Source: Gracilibacteraceae bacterium (GTDB taxonomy: Bacteria; Bacillota; Desulfitobacteriia; Desulfitobacteriales; Syntrophobotulaceae). Taken from it: a stretch of DNA of 20,169 nucleotides. The stretch spans positions 1-20,169 of the forward strand of contig JAIRRL010000140.1 in NCBI GenBank assembly GCA_031255985.1, given 5' to 3'. The translations under genes and the position numbers were made by a program. Positions 7,015 to 14,676 of this stretch are shown here, piece after piece (the first letter of the stretch is position 1; each line of letters opens with the position of its first letter). The notes under the pieces were generated by a model, which had not been told where the DNA came from, searched no databases, and saw nothing but the letters and a program-made list of their open reading frames with translations.

Positions 7015-7047
7015 GCGGAATATTTTTTCAGCGGAATATTTTTTTCA
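7015..7047. repeat. Tandem 16/17-bp duplication at the 3' end of the J/TPR gene
   Basis: Two adjacent copies of gcggaatatttttt(t)ca occupy 7015-7030 and 7031-7047 and differ by one T. On the coding strand the upstream copy encodes the last residues KKIFR and the downstream copy, one A shorter, supplies the TGA stop and the first bases after it. This looks like a recent slippage duplication that may have set the present C-terminus. Confidence 0.7.
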
Positions 7048-10000
7048 GCGCATCCCAAAAACCCCCCCGCTCTCTTTTCGCCTCCATCTCACAATAATCC
7101 AGTTTTTGCAAAAATTGGCGGTATTCAATATCGTTTTTGATCGCCAGCGTCTCCGTCACATAGCGCCTGGCTTCCGCCAGATCGCCCCGTTCCTCGTACA
7201 GGCAGGCCAGGGCGAAAAGCGCGTCGTAGCAAGCCCGCTTCGCGCACTGGTTGTAACCGGCCGCGTCGGCCAAAGCCCGCCGGAATGCTTCTTCCGCCGC
7301 CTCCAGCCGGCCCAGCCCGCGCAAACACTCGCCCCGCCAGTAATAATAGCAGGGAGTACGCTCCGCCGCCGGCACGGCGTCCAGCAAAGCCAGCGGTTTT
7401 TTCCAGTAACTCTCGCCGGTCAGGAGGGAGCGGCGGCCCGGCTTGTAGCGCCGGCGCTGCAGGAGACGGCCCCGGCGGATATAGTTTTCATAATTGTCCG
7501 GATCCGCTTTGATGGCTTTCATATAGTACATATTGGCTTGCATGACGTCCCGCTTGGCGTATTCATAGTAGCGGGCCAGTGAAAGCAGGGCGAAAGGCTC
7601 CTTGCCTTCCTTCGCCCGGAGAACGCGCGCGAACCAGAACCAGGCTTCGGGCAGGCGATCCTGCTCGTAAAAAGATTCCGCGACGCGGCACATCGTCTCC
7701 ACATCCATAGCCCTTACGCGGGCGAGAGTCTCCACCAAATCGGAAGCCTCGCGGTAACGGCCGCGTATGTTGTAAAAAATAAGCTTGTCCCGCGTGAGTT
7801 CTCCCACCGCCGGCTGGTCGTCCGGCTCGAAATGGGCAAGCGCTTTATCCCACACGGCCAGAGCTTCTTCCTCCCGGCCGCTTTCCGCCAGGACGCGGCC
7901 CAGAGTCTGATGGGCGGCCAGGATGCTCACATCATGCTCGATCGCCTGTTCCAGATATTTGATCGCTTCGGTCAGATTGCCTTCGTCGTAAAAAGTGATG
8001 CCCAGGTTATTGTAGGCGTAAGCATAATCGGGATCAAGCTCAATCGTCCGGAAATAGTCCTCTTTTTCCGCTTTCGTGTTGTTGAGGCAACCGTAGGCCA
8101 GCCCCCTGGCGATATAATAATACGGGTGTTCGCGGATTGCGAGCTGTTTGGTCAGCAATTCCACCGCCTGCTCATGTTTGCCCATTTTCGTCATAACGTC
8201 GGCCATATTGCCGTAAGCCACCTGATGTTCCGGTTCCAGGCGGATGGCCTCGGTAAAAGCCGCCGCCGCCTCGTCAAAGCGCTCCAGGCTTTCCAGCACC
8301 AGGCCCTTCAGATTCCAGGCGTCGGCGTAGTCGGGCCGCCGCCGCTCGAACCATTCCGTTTCCTTCAGCGCCGCCGCGTAATCCCGCCGCCGGCGCTGGA
8401 CGTTGATGATAGAGACGCGAAAATCGACATTTTCCGGCTCGGCGTCCCGCGCCTGCTGAAACACGGCCAGGGCGGCGTCAAAATCATTCCGGTCGGTATA
8501 ATATTGGGTCAAAGCGTAAACAGCCGCGCTTTCCCCCGGCGCTTCCGCCAGCCAGGCCGCCAGTTCCGCCGCCGTCTCCTTTTGGGGCGTCAGATGCAGT
8601 TCCGCCGCCAGGCGATAGAGCTGAAACTGCTGATCCCAGGCGTTGTCCTCGTCTAATTTTTTACAGATGGCGACGACTTCCCCGTATTCTTCCGCGTCGT
8701 AATAGATGCGCAGTTTCAGGCTTATCAGGTCGTAGACCAGCGGATATTCCGCCAAAGTGGCTTCGGCGACCTCCAGCGCCCCGCCCTGGTCGCCCATGCC
8801 GGACAGAATGTGGGCCTTATGGATGCACAGGCCCAGATGATCGCTGTTGACCGCAAGCCCCCGTTCCGCCGCCGCGAGCGCCGCCGGCCAGTCGCCCCGC
8901 CGCCGGAAAACGCCGGCCATCGCGTCGTATATATCGGCTTCCGCCGGAAATTCCTGCAAATAATACTCGCAGCGCTCCAGCGCCTTATCGTCCAGGCCCA
9001 GCAAAGCGCAGGCGGAGGGAATCTGGCGGGCCAGCCGCCGCTTGTCCGTCTCGGTTTCTTCCCAGGCGAAGAACTCCCGCTCCGCTTCCGCTTTATTGCC
9101 GTCGTCCAGCAGGGCGTAAGCCAAAACGCCGTGATGCTTGGCTTCATGTTCCGGCAACGGTTTGCGATCCGCCAGCAAGCTGCGCGCGTCGGCAAAGCGG
9201 CGGCAATTATGGTAACAACTGGCTAATTTGTAAACTATTTCCTGATCGTCCGGCGCCTCTTGCAGCCGTTCTTCCAGCGCCGCCGTCATTTTTTCGTTAA
9301 TAGAGTAAAAAACGGAAATCAGATAGCCGTCATAGGGGTTTTCATAGATCAGCTTCCAATAATGATTTTTCGCTTCTTCCAGATCCCCGCTCAAATGCCA
9401 GGTTTCCGCCAGGCCGACCATGGCGTTGTAATGCTCCGGCTCTTTCGCCAGCACGGCCTGGAACAGTTCGCGCGCCTCCGTGTACCGCTCCTGCCGCAGA
9501 CGGCAATGACCGAGCGTACTCGCGATCCGGGCGTCGTCCTCTCTCCCGGCGTAGAGCTGTTCCGCCAGCGCCGCCGCTTTTTCTTCCTCGCTTTGCCCCA
9601 GGGCGTAACGTATTTTCAGCAAGGTGAAATCGGGGTGGTCTATGCCCAGCGCGTCGGCGGCTGCGATTTCCTCATCGACGTTTTCATACCGTCCCTGGCC
9701 CAGAGCGGCGTTGATATTGAAAAAACGCTCAAGAAAAGCGTCGTAATCCAGGCCCGGCGCCAGGGGAAACAGGGCGTAGCGGATCAAATCGTCGTAAGTA
9801 CTCTGGTTCAAAACATAATCTATATAATTAGAAGGAAACTTTTCTTTCAGGACTTCCTGCCGCTCCGGCCAGCAGAAAAACGCCGCCAGATATTTCCAGA
9901 CGGAATGGGGCAGATTATTATGTTCCATGAAAAAAACGAGCAGTTTTTCCCCGATTTCCTGCTGGGAATCCAGGCGCTGGCCTATATCGGTCTCAAGCTC

Positions 10001-10279
10001 CCGCCGCCAGGCTTCGACGTCGATCCGCCGGGGAAAATCAGCGTAAATCTCCCGCAGACGGGCCACCACCTCGTCTTCCGGCGTGGCGGGTTCCTCCGGG
10101 GCGGCCGCCGTCTCCCGGCAATGAGCCAGCGCCTGCTCGTAAGCTTCGCGCAAGCGCAAAAAACCCGCCTGGTCGTCTTCCGGATTATAGGCCGGCAGTT
10201 GACGGCGATACGCCTGTCTGACCGCCTCCTCGTCCGTGGTTTTTTCTAATCCTAGAATTTTCCAAATATCCGCGCTCAA
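7028..10279 (-). CDS. J-like domain plus long TPR array, partner of HscC-type Hsp70
   Basis: The 1083-residue protein begins with a J-domain-like segment (about 3-55: DIWKILGLEKTTDEEAVRQA, then LRLREAYEQAL). The HPD motif needed to stimulate Hsp70 is replaced by Asn32-Pro33-Glu34. Residues about 190-1040 are mostly tetratricopeptide helix pairs with many typical A-x-x-x-Y/F and final Pro positions, for example AYGNMADVMTKMGKHEQAVE and YAYNNLGITFYDEGNLTEAI. TPR arrays bind peptides or partner proteins. No signal peptide or membrane helix is seen, so it is cytosolic. The start is TTG at 10279, with AGGGG nine bases upstream, only 21 bp after the hscC stop, so both are in one operon. Family knowledge: E. 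coli also carries hscC beside J-domain and TPR-like genes. A role as HscC co-chaperone with its own client-binding arm is inference. Confidence 0.85.
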   Translation of the reverse strand: MSADIWKILGLEKTTDEEAVRQAYRRQLPAYNPEDDQAGFLRLREAYEQALAHCRETAAAPEEPATPEDEVVARLREIYADFPRRIDVEAWRRELETDIGQRLDSQQEIGEKLLVFFMEHNNLPHSVWKYLAAFFCWPERQEVLKEKFPSNYIDYVLNQSTYDDLIRYALFPLAPGLDYDAFLERFFNINAALGQGRYENVDEEIAAADALGIDHPDFTLLKIRYALGQSEEEKAAALAEQLYAGREDDARIASTLGHCRLRQERYTEARELFQAVLAKEPEHYNAMVGLAETWHLSGDLEEAKNHYWKLIYENPYDGYLISVFYSINEKMTAALEERLQEAPDDQEIVYKLASCYHNCRRFADARSLLADRKPLPEHEAKHHGVLAYALLDDGNKAEAEREFFAWEETETDKRRLARQIPSACALLGLDDKALERCEYYLQEFPAEADIYDAMAGVFRRRGDWPAALAAAERGLAVNSDHLGLCIHKAHILSGMGDQGGALEVAEATLAEYPLVYDLISLKLRIYYDAEEYGEVVAICKKLDEDNAWDQQFQLYRLAAELHLTPQKETAAELAAWLAEAPGESAAVYALTQYYTDRNDFDAALAVFQQARDAEPENVDFRVSIINVQRRRRDYAAALKETEWFERRRPDYADAWNLKGLVLESLERFDEAAAAFTEAIRLEPEHQVAYGNMADVMTKMGKHEQAVELLTKQLAIREHPYYYIARGLAYGCLNNTKAEKEDYFRTIELDPDYAYAYNNLGITFYDEGNLTEAIKYLEQAIEHDVSILAAHQTLGRVLAESGREEEALAVWDKALAHFEPDDQPAVGELTRDKLIFYNIRGRYREASDLVETLARVRAMDVETMCRVAESFYEQDRLPEAWFWFARVLRAKEGKEPFALLSLARYYEYAKRDVMQANMYYMKAIKADPDNYENYIRRGRLLQRRRYKPGRRSLLTGESYWKKPLALLDAVPAAERTPCYYYWRGECLRGLGRLEAAEEAFRRALADAAGYNQCAKRACYDALFALACLYEERGDLAEARRYVTETLAIKNDIEYRQFLQKLDYCEMEAKRERGGFWDALKKIFR

Positions 10280-10300
10280 TTTTTTTCGCCCCTAAAAAAT

Positions 10301-11995
10301 TTAATAATCCTCATCCTCCAGCATTTGAAAAAAGCTCTTGAGTTCCGCCGCCGCTTCGTCTATCTCGTCCGGATTCTGCCTTTCCAAAGTCGCCTCAAAA
10401 CTGACGAGCAGCGAGGAAACCTCATTCCGCGCCGCGCCGAGCAATTCCTGATAAAGCCGTTCCCCCTTTTCCAGCAGATAACGGTGTTCGTCCTTTTCCC
10501 TCGGATGGATTTTCAAGGTTTGCAGGCCCTCCAGGCTTTGCCGGATCTCGTCCTCGGTCATCGCGCCGGGATTTTTTTCGATGATCAGCTTTTCCGTTTT
10601 GCCGTTGGACAAAGTCGTCACTTCGACTTCCAGGATGCCGTTTACATTATAAGTGTAGCGGATGTCCAGCGCTTCGTTCCCCGCCGGCGCCGGGGGCACG
10701 CGGATGAGCAGTTCGCCGAGAAAAAGGTTTTCCCTGGCCTTGCGGCTCTCGCCCTGCAGCACTTCCACCCGCACGCTCTGCTGATTGTCGTACAAAGTAT
10801 AGACGCGGCTGACTCTGGAGGCCGGGATGACAGTGTTGCGCTCGATGATGGGGCAGTAGACGCCGGACTGGTAGACGCCTTTGGCGCTGGAGACCGAGAC
10901 GCTCGTCCCCAAAGTGAAAGGGCAGACGTCCGTCAGCACCAGCTCTTTGATCGAATGGTTCCTCTCCTTCAGGGCGGCGCTGGCCGCCGCGCCCAGGGCC
11001 ACTACTTCGTCAGGATTGATATGGGAAGCGGGCAGGCGGCCGAAAAGTTTGCTGACAAAATTGCGGATGATCGGGAGCTTGGTGGCGCCGCCCACGAGAA
11101 CCACCGCGTCAATATCCGCCAGTTTGAGGGAGGCGTCGGTCAGGGCGCGGACGACAGGCGCCCGCAGCTTATTGAGGATGAAAAGACAATGCTTTTCAAA
11201 TTCGTCAATGCTAATCGTCATATCGAGCGTTTCCCCGTTATGGGGATAAGTCATGGTGACCGTCCGCCCCGCCGTGAACTCTTTTTTCGCCGTCTCGGCG
11301 CATTTGTGCAGGATGGCCCGCTCCCGCGGCGACAGATCCGCGTCGGTGAGATTATTTTTGTATAAAAACATGGCCGCCATCGCTTCGGTGAAATCCTCGC
11401 CGCCCAGGAAATTGTCCCCGGCCACGGCCCGAACCTCCATCACGTTGGCGTTATATTCCAGGATGGATATGTCAAAAGTGCCGCCCCCCAAGTCGAAAAT
11501 CAGGTATCTGGCCGCCGTCGGGCGTTCATGCAGACCGTAAGCGATCGCGGCCGCCGTCGGCTCGTTCACGATGCGCTCCACTTTCAGCCCGGCCAGTTCG
11601 CCCGCCGTTTTGACGGCGCGGCGCTGAGTATCGTTGAAATAAGCCGGGGTGCTGATCACGGCTTCGTCCACCTTTTCCCCCAGGAAGGCCTCCGCGTCCT
11701 CTTTCAGTTTGCGGATGACAAAAGAAGACAGTTCTTCCGGCAGAAACGTCCGGTCGCCCAGATTATACTCTTTTTTTGCGCCCATATGCCGCTTGAATAC
11801 GGCCGCGGTGCGCTCGCCGCTCGTGATCCGCCGTTCCCAGGCGATCTTGCCCACGTAAATCTCCCCGTCCTCGCCCGCGCTGACGACGGAGGGGGTAAGG
11901 TTTTCCCCGAAGGAATTGGGGATGATTCGCGGCCCTTCCTCTGTAAAATAGGCTGCCAGGCTGTTTGTCGTCCCCAGGTCAATTCCGATGATCAA
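10301..11995 (-). CDS. hscC: HscC-type Hsp70 chaperone
   Basis: This 564-residue Hsp70 has the full ATPase signature set: IDLGTTNS at 5-12, NEPTAAAIAYG at 144-154, LIFDLGGGTFDIS at 165-177 and VVLVGGATKLPIIRNF at 298-313. The interdomain segment LTDVCPFTLGTSV at 354-366 takes the place of DnaK's LLLDVTPLSLGIE and is the style of the HscC subfamily. The substrate-binding beta domain follows (about 367-475), and the helical lid is shorter than in DnaK (which is about 610-640 residues long). The protein is cytosolic and should fold or remodel a limited client set. The start is TTG at 11995 with AAGGGAG eight bases upstream; the IDLGTTNS motif begins almost at once, so little room exists for another start. 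A sigma-A-like promoter lies about 70 bp upstream. It heads an operon with the J/TPR gene. Confidence 0.9.
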   Translation of the reverse strand: MIIGIDLGTTNSLAAYFTEEGPRIIPNSFGENLTPSVVSAGEDGEIYVGKIAWERRITSGERTAAVFKRHMGAKKEYNLGDRTFLPEELSSFVIRKLKEDAEAFLGEKVDEAVISTPAYFNDTQRRAVKTAGELAGLKVERIVNEPTAAAIAYGLHERPTAARYLIFDLGGGTFDISILEYNANVMEVRAVAGDNFLGGEDFTEAMAAMFLYKNNLTDADLSPRERAILHKCAETAKKEFTAGRTVTMTYPHNGETLDMTISIDEFEKHCLFILNKLRAPVVRALTDASLKLADIDAVVLVGGATKLPIIRNFVSKLFGRLPASHINPDEVVALGAAASAALKERNHSIKELVLTDVCPFTLGTSVSVSSAKGVYQSGVYCPIIERNTVIPASRVSRVYTLYDNQQSVRVEVLQGESRKARENLFLGELLIRVPPAPAGNEALDIRYTYNVNGILEVEVTTLSNGKTEKLIIEKNPGAMTEDEIRQSLEGLQTLKIHPREKDEHRYLLEKGERLYQELLGAARNEVSSLLVSFEATLERQNPDEIDEAAAELKSFFQMLEDEDY

Positions 11996-12065
11996 AATTT
12001 TTTCTCCCTTGCTGAGAACCTGGCCGGGAAGCGCCCAAGTCCAATGTGAGTGGCTTTCTTTTCAT

Positions 12066-12094
12066 ATTATACTAGAGCGGACTGACATCCGCAA
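12066..12094 (-). promoter_or_regulatory. Promoter of hscC
   Basis: On the minus strand TATAAT (12066-12071, 6 of 6) follows TTGCGG (12089-12094, 3 of 6) by 17 bp. The weak -35 and a GCGGA/TCCGC dyad inside the spacer suggest regulation. No CIRCE or other heat-shock operator is visible. Confidence 0.65.
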
Positions 12095-12204
12095 CCCAAA
12101 ATTCAAGATCCCGGTTTTCCCGCCAATAGTCACATGCTTGCGACTGTATTTGCCGAAATATGGTCACAGAAAACTTATATTTTTAAAAAAATATCCGGAA
12201 CATA

Positions 12205-12233
12205 TAGACTTTGGCTGCTTGATAATGTATACT
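12205..12233 (+). promoter_or_regulatory. Candidate promoter of the SARP operon
   Basis: TAGACT (12205-12210, 4 of 6) and TATACT (12228-12233, 5 of 6) are 17 bp apart. It would give a long leader of about 225 bases. An unseen promoter nearer the gene cannot be excluded. Confidence 0.5.
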
Positions 12234-12464
12234 CAGTATTACATCGTCCGGTCAATCATCGTTGGAGCGGCGGGAGAGTACGGGCTTTCCGGCCCGGGGA
12301 CGGCGAACGGCAAATAAACTTTTTCTGGAAGTTAGCCCGAAAAAAAAGTCACAACTCATAAAAAAGTGACGAGCCGCCGCCGCAAAATAACTGTGGCCGC
12401 GCGCGGGCTTTTTCGCTGGCGATCCCGGACGTAAGTTACCTTCTTCAGTTAAGGAGGCTTCAAA

Positions 12465-13697
12465 ATGGAACCGGAAAGAAAAATGGAGCAGCCGGCGCCT
12501 ATTTTAAAGGTGAAAATGCTGGGCGGTTTTTCTCTGTCCTACGGTCAGAGAGGCGTCATCGAGGATGAGGGCCGCAGCCGCAAAGTATGGACCTTATTGG
12601 AATATTTGCTGATCAACCGCCGCCGGGAACTGAGCCAAGACGACTTGGTTGAGTTGCTGGTGAAAGACGACCGCAGCGTTAATCCGGGCAATATCATAAA
12701 AAATATAGTTTACCGCCTGCGCAATGTCCTGGATGAATACGGACTGCCGTCCAAGCAGTATATATTGTGCAAAAAAAGCGTCTATTCCTGGAATATGTCC
12801 GTTCCGTGCGAAGTGGACGTCGAGCTGTTTGAGAATAAATGGAAAAAAGCCGGTCAGGCTGACGTCAGCGACGAGGAAAGAATTCAGCTATATTCCGAAG
12901 CGATAGACCTTTACCAGGGACGTTTCCTGCCCCGCGCCGCCTATGAGGAATGGGCGGTGCCGTATTCTTCCTTCTATCACCGCGTTTTCAACGAATGTGT
13001 GCATAAAGTGTACCGTCTGCTGAAGCAAAGGGAGAAATACGAGCAAATCCTGGAAATATGCGTTCACGCCGTTAATATAGACCCGTATGACGAGGGCTTT
13101 TACGAAATGCTGATAACGGCTTTTATCCGTCTCGGCCGGCACAAAGAAGCCCTGGCGGCTTATGAGGCGATAACAGGCCGCCTGTTCAACGAACTCGGCG
13201 TCAACCCTTCGGAGGGCGTGATCGCGCTTTACCGCGATATAATGAAAACGATCAAGAGCGTGGAGCGCGACCTGCTGATCATCAAGGACAATCTGAACGA
13301 AGCCACTTTGAAACAGGGCGCCTATTCCTGCAATTACGAAATATTCAAGGATGTGTACCGTTTTATCGCCCGCGGCGTGGAACGGACCGGGCAATCGGTT
13401 TATGTCATGCTGATTACGCTGACCGATTTGGACGACGATCTGCCGCAGGCGGAATACATCGGGGAATATATGGAAAAACTGCACGGCGTCATCGCCATGC
13501 ATCTGCGGCGGGGCGACCTTTTCGCCCGTTACAGCAGCACGCAATACGTGGCGCTTTTGCCGGGAACTTCCTATGAAAACGGCTGCAAAATTGGCGAACG
13601 CATTTCTTTGAGTTTCAGTAAAATCAACCGGCGCAAAAGTTACATCAAACTGCATTACAAGCTCCAGCCCCTTGACCCTACCGACCAACGGAGATAA
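12465..13697 (+). CDS. SARP/BTAD-type regulator with degenerate GGDEF-like C-domain
   Basis: The 410-residue protein starts at ATG 12465, seven bases after AAGGAGG. Residues about 14-112 are an OmpR/SARP-like winged helix (LKVKMLGGFSLSYG at 14-27, KVWTLLEYLLINRRRELSQD at 40-59, NIVYRLRNVLDEYG at 80-93). Residues about 115-265 are the bacterial transcriptional activator (BTAD) helical domain, with DLYQGRFLP, AVNIDPYDEGFYEMLITAF at 202-220 and LGRHKEALAAYEAI at 223-236. Residues about 285-395 resemble a GGDEF fold: RRGDLFARYSSTQYVALLPG at 348-367 aligns with the usual R-GD-RYGGDEF-LLP pattern, but the catalytic GGDEF is SSTQY (357-361). It should therefore lack cyclase activity and may serve as a sensor or dimerisation domain; this is inference. 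First gene of a three-gene operon; its ligand and targets are unknown. Confidence 0.85.
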   Translation: MEPERKMEQPAPILKVKMLGGFSLSYGQRGVIEDEGRSRKVWTLLEYLLINRRRELSQDDLVELLVKDDRSVNPGNIIKNIVYRLRNVLDEYGLPSKQYILCKKSVYSWNMSVPCEVDVELFENKWKKAGQADVSDEERIQLYSEAIDLYQGRFLPRAAYEEWAVPYSSFYHRVFNECVHKVYRLLKQREKYEQILEICVHAVNIDPYDEGFYEMLITAFIRLGRHKEALAAYEAITGRLFNELGVNPSEGVIALYRDIMKTIKSVERDLLIIKDNLNEATLKQGAYSCNYEIFKDVYRFIARGVERTGQSVYVMLITLTDLDDDLPQAEYIGEYMEKLHGVIAMHLRRGDLFARYSSTQYVALLPGTSYENGCKIGERISLSFSKINRRKSYIKLHYKLQPLDPTDQRR

Positions 13698-13701
13698 AGT
13701 C

Positions 13702-14238
13702 ATGATTTATGTTTATGCCGGCCAAAAGCCAACTTTGGGGAAAAACGTGTTTATCGCTCCCGGCGCGCGCATTATAGGCGCCGTCACTTTGGGCGACGAA
13801 GTCAGCGTCTGGTATAACGCCGTTCTGCGCGGCGACAGCGACGCGATTGTCGTCGGCGCCCGCGTCAATATTCAGGATTTGAGCGTGGTCCACACTGACC
13901 CCGGTCTGGTCGTCCAAATAGAAGACGACGTGACAGTCGGCCATTCCTGCGTGCTGCACGGCTGCCGGATCGGCGCCGGTTCTCTGATCGGCATCGGAAC
14001 CGTCGTCATGAATCGCGCCGTTATCGGGGAATCCTGCCTGGTAGCCGCCAACTCTCTGGTAACGGAGGGGAAAGTTTTCCCTTCCCACACTTTAATCATG
14101 GGCAGTCCGGCCCGCGTGGCGCGCGAACTCACGCCCCAGGAATTGGAAAAACTGAAAAAAAGTTCGGCCGGATACGTAAAACGGGCGGCGGAACACCGGG
14201 CGGCCGGAGTGGGCGGAGGAAGCCCGAAGGAGGAATAG
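13702..14238 (+). CDS. Gamma-class carbonic anhydrase-like hexapeptide protein
   Basis: The 178-residue protein is a left-handed beta-helix of the gamma-carbonic anhydrase/YrdA/PaaY group, normally a trimer with metal between subunits. The three metal-binding histidines are visible: His64 in VVHTD, His81 in VGHSC and His86 in VLHGC. The group's motifs VWYNAVLRGD (36-45), VNIQDLSVVHTD (55-66) and GIGTVVMN follow in the usual order. Hexapeptide turns run from about 12 to 140, and a helical tail with a charged end finishes the chain. I chose ATG 13702 because GGAG lies eight bases upstream and the protein then has the family length; a longer frame from 13672 would overlap the SARP gene. The gap to the SARP stop is 4 bp, so they are co-transcribed. 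Many members of this family show no measured carbonic anhydrase activity, so the reaction is uncertain. Confidence 0.9.
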   Translation: MIYVYAGQKPTLGKNVFIAPGARIIGAVTLGDEVSVWYNAVLRGDSDAIVVGARVNIQDLSVVHTDPGLVVQIEDDVTVGHSCVLHGCRIGAGSLIGIGTVVMNRAVIGESCLVAANSLVTEGKVFPSHTLIMGSPARVARELTPQELEKLKKSSAGYVKRAAEHRAAGVGGGSPKEE

Positions 14239-14240
14239 AC

Positions 14241-14633
14241 ATGGAAGTAACCCCCTCGGAGTTTCAAAAAACCGCTGAGGAAACGCTTATCCAGCATCAA
14301 AGCATCATCGATATTCTTTCCAAAGGGCAGGAAGCGTCCGCCCGGGTGAACCGGGCAGTGACTAAAGCCGTGACCAAATGCGGCTGTCTGGAAATTCACG
14401 CCGTCAGGCCGGAGATACCGGAGGAAGCGTCGTTATCCGACCTGAAACAATTGCTGAACCGTCATCTGACCGGCGCGCTTTGTTCCGGTTGCCGCGAAGT
14501 TATTGAAAAAGAACTGGGCAGACAGGTTTTCTACCTGGCTGCCCTTTGCAACTCTCTCGGTCTTTCTTTTCAGGATATCATGGCCCGTGAACAGGACAAA
14601 TTAAAAACTTTGACTATATTTAATCTCCGCTGA
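14241..14633 (+). CDS. Small Cys-rich protein of a conserved Bacillota family, unknown function
   Basis: The 130-residue protein begins two bases after the preceding stop, with AAGGAGG seven to eight bases before ATG, so it is firmly part of the SARP operon. It is mostly helical. Two cysteine pairs stand out, CGC at 47-49 and CSGC at 81-84, with a further Cys at 103; the two pairs could bind zinc or an iron-sulfur cluster. The C-terminal block FYLAALCNSLGLSFQDIMARE (97-117) and TLTIFNL are features I recall from a family common in Clostridia, possibly catalogued under DUF1573, but I cannot verify that name. There is no signal peptide or membrane segment. Function is unknown; the operon suggests a link with the gamma-carbonic anhydrase-like protein and the SARP regulator. 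Confidence 0.8.
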   Translation: MEVTPSEFQKTAEETLIQHQSIIDILSKGQEASARVNRAVTKAVTKCGCLEIHAVRPEIPEEASLSDLKQLLNRHLTGALCSGCREVIEKELGRQVFYLAALCNSLGLSFQDIMAREQDKLKTLTIFNLR

Positions 14634-14676
14634 AGCCCTTAGAAAAGGAAAACTGTCTTCTGACTTTATTCCGGCT

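Larger units (their letters stand above)
11996..12464. other. 469-bp divergent promoter region between hscC and the SARP gene
   Basis: The region holds the hscC promoter (12066-12094, minus) and a candidate promoter for the SARP gene (12205-12233, plus). Between them are small dyads: AGTC/GACT (12128-12145) and TATTT-GCCG-AAATA (12147-12160). The SARP transcript would have a leader of about 225 bases containing CGGGC/GCCCG near 12280-12295 and GTCAC/GTGAC (12348-12370). A GC-rich block followed by TTTTT near 12395-12413 is too weak a stem to call a terminator. No coding sequence is convincing. Confidence 0.5.

Noticed and set aside
9260..10249. 329-codon open frame on the + strand
   Set aside because: Antisense to the J/TPR gene, which has clear repeats and a coupled start.
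11996..12070. CIRCE heat-shock operator before hscC
   Set aside because: No TTAGCACTC/GAGTGCTAA pair is present.
14634..14676. Terminator between the convergent Cys-rich and anti-sigma genes
   Set aside because: Only a 4-bp CGGC/GCCG stem without a T tract; not enough to call.
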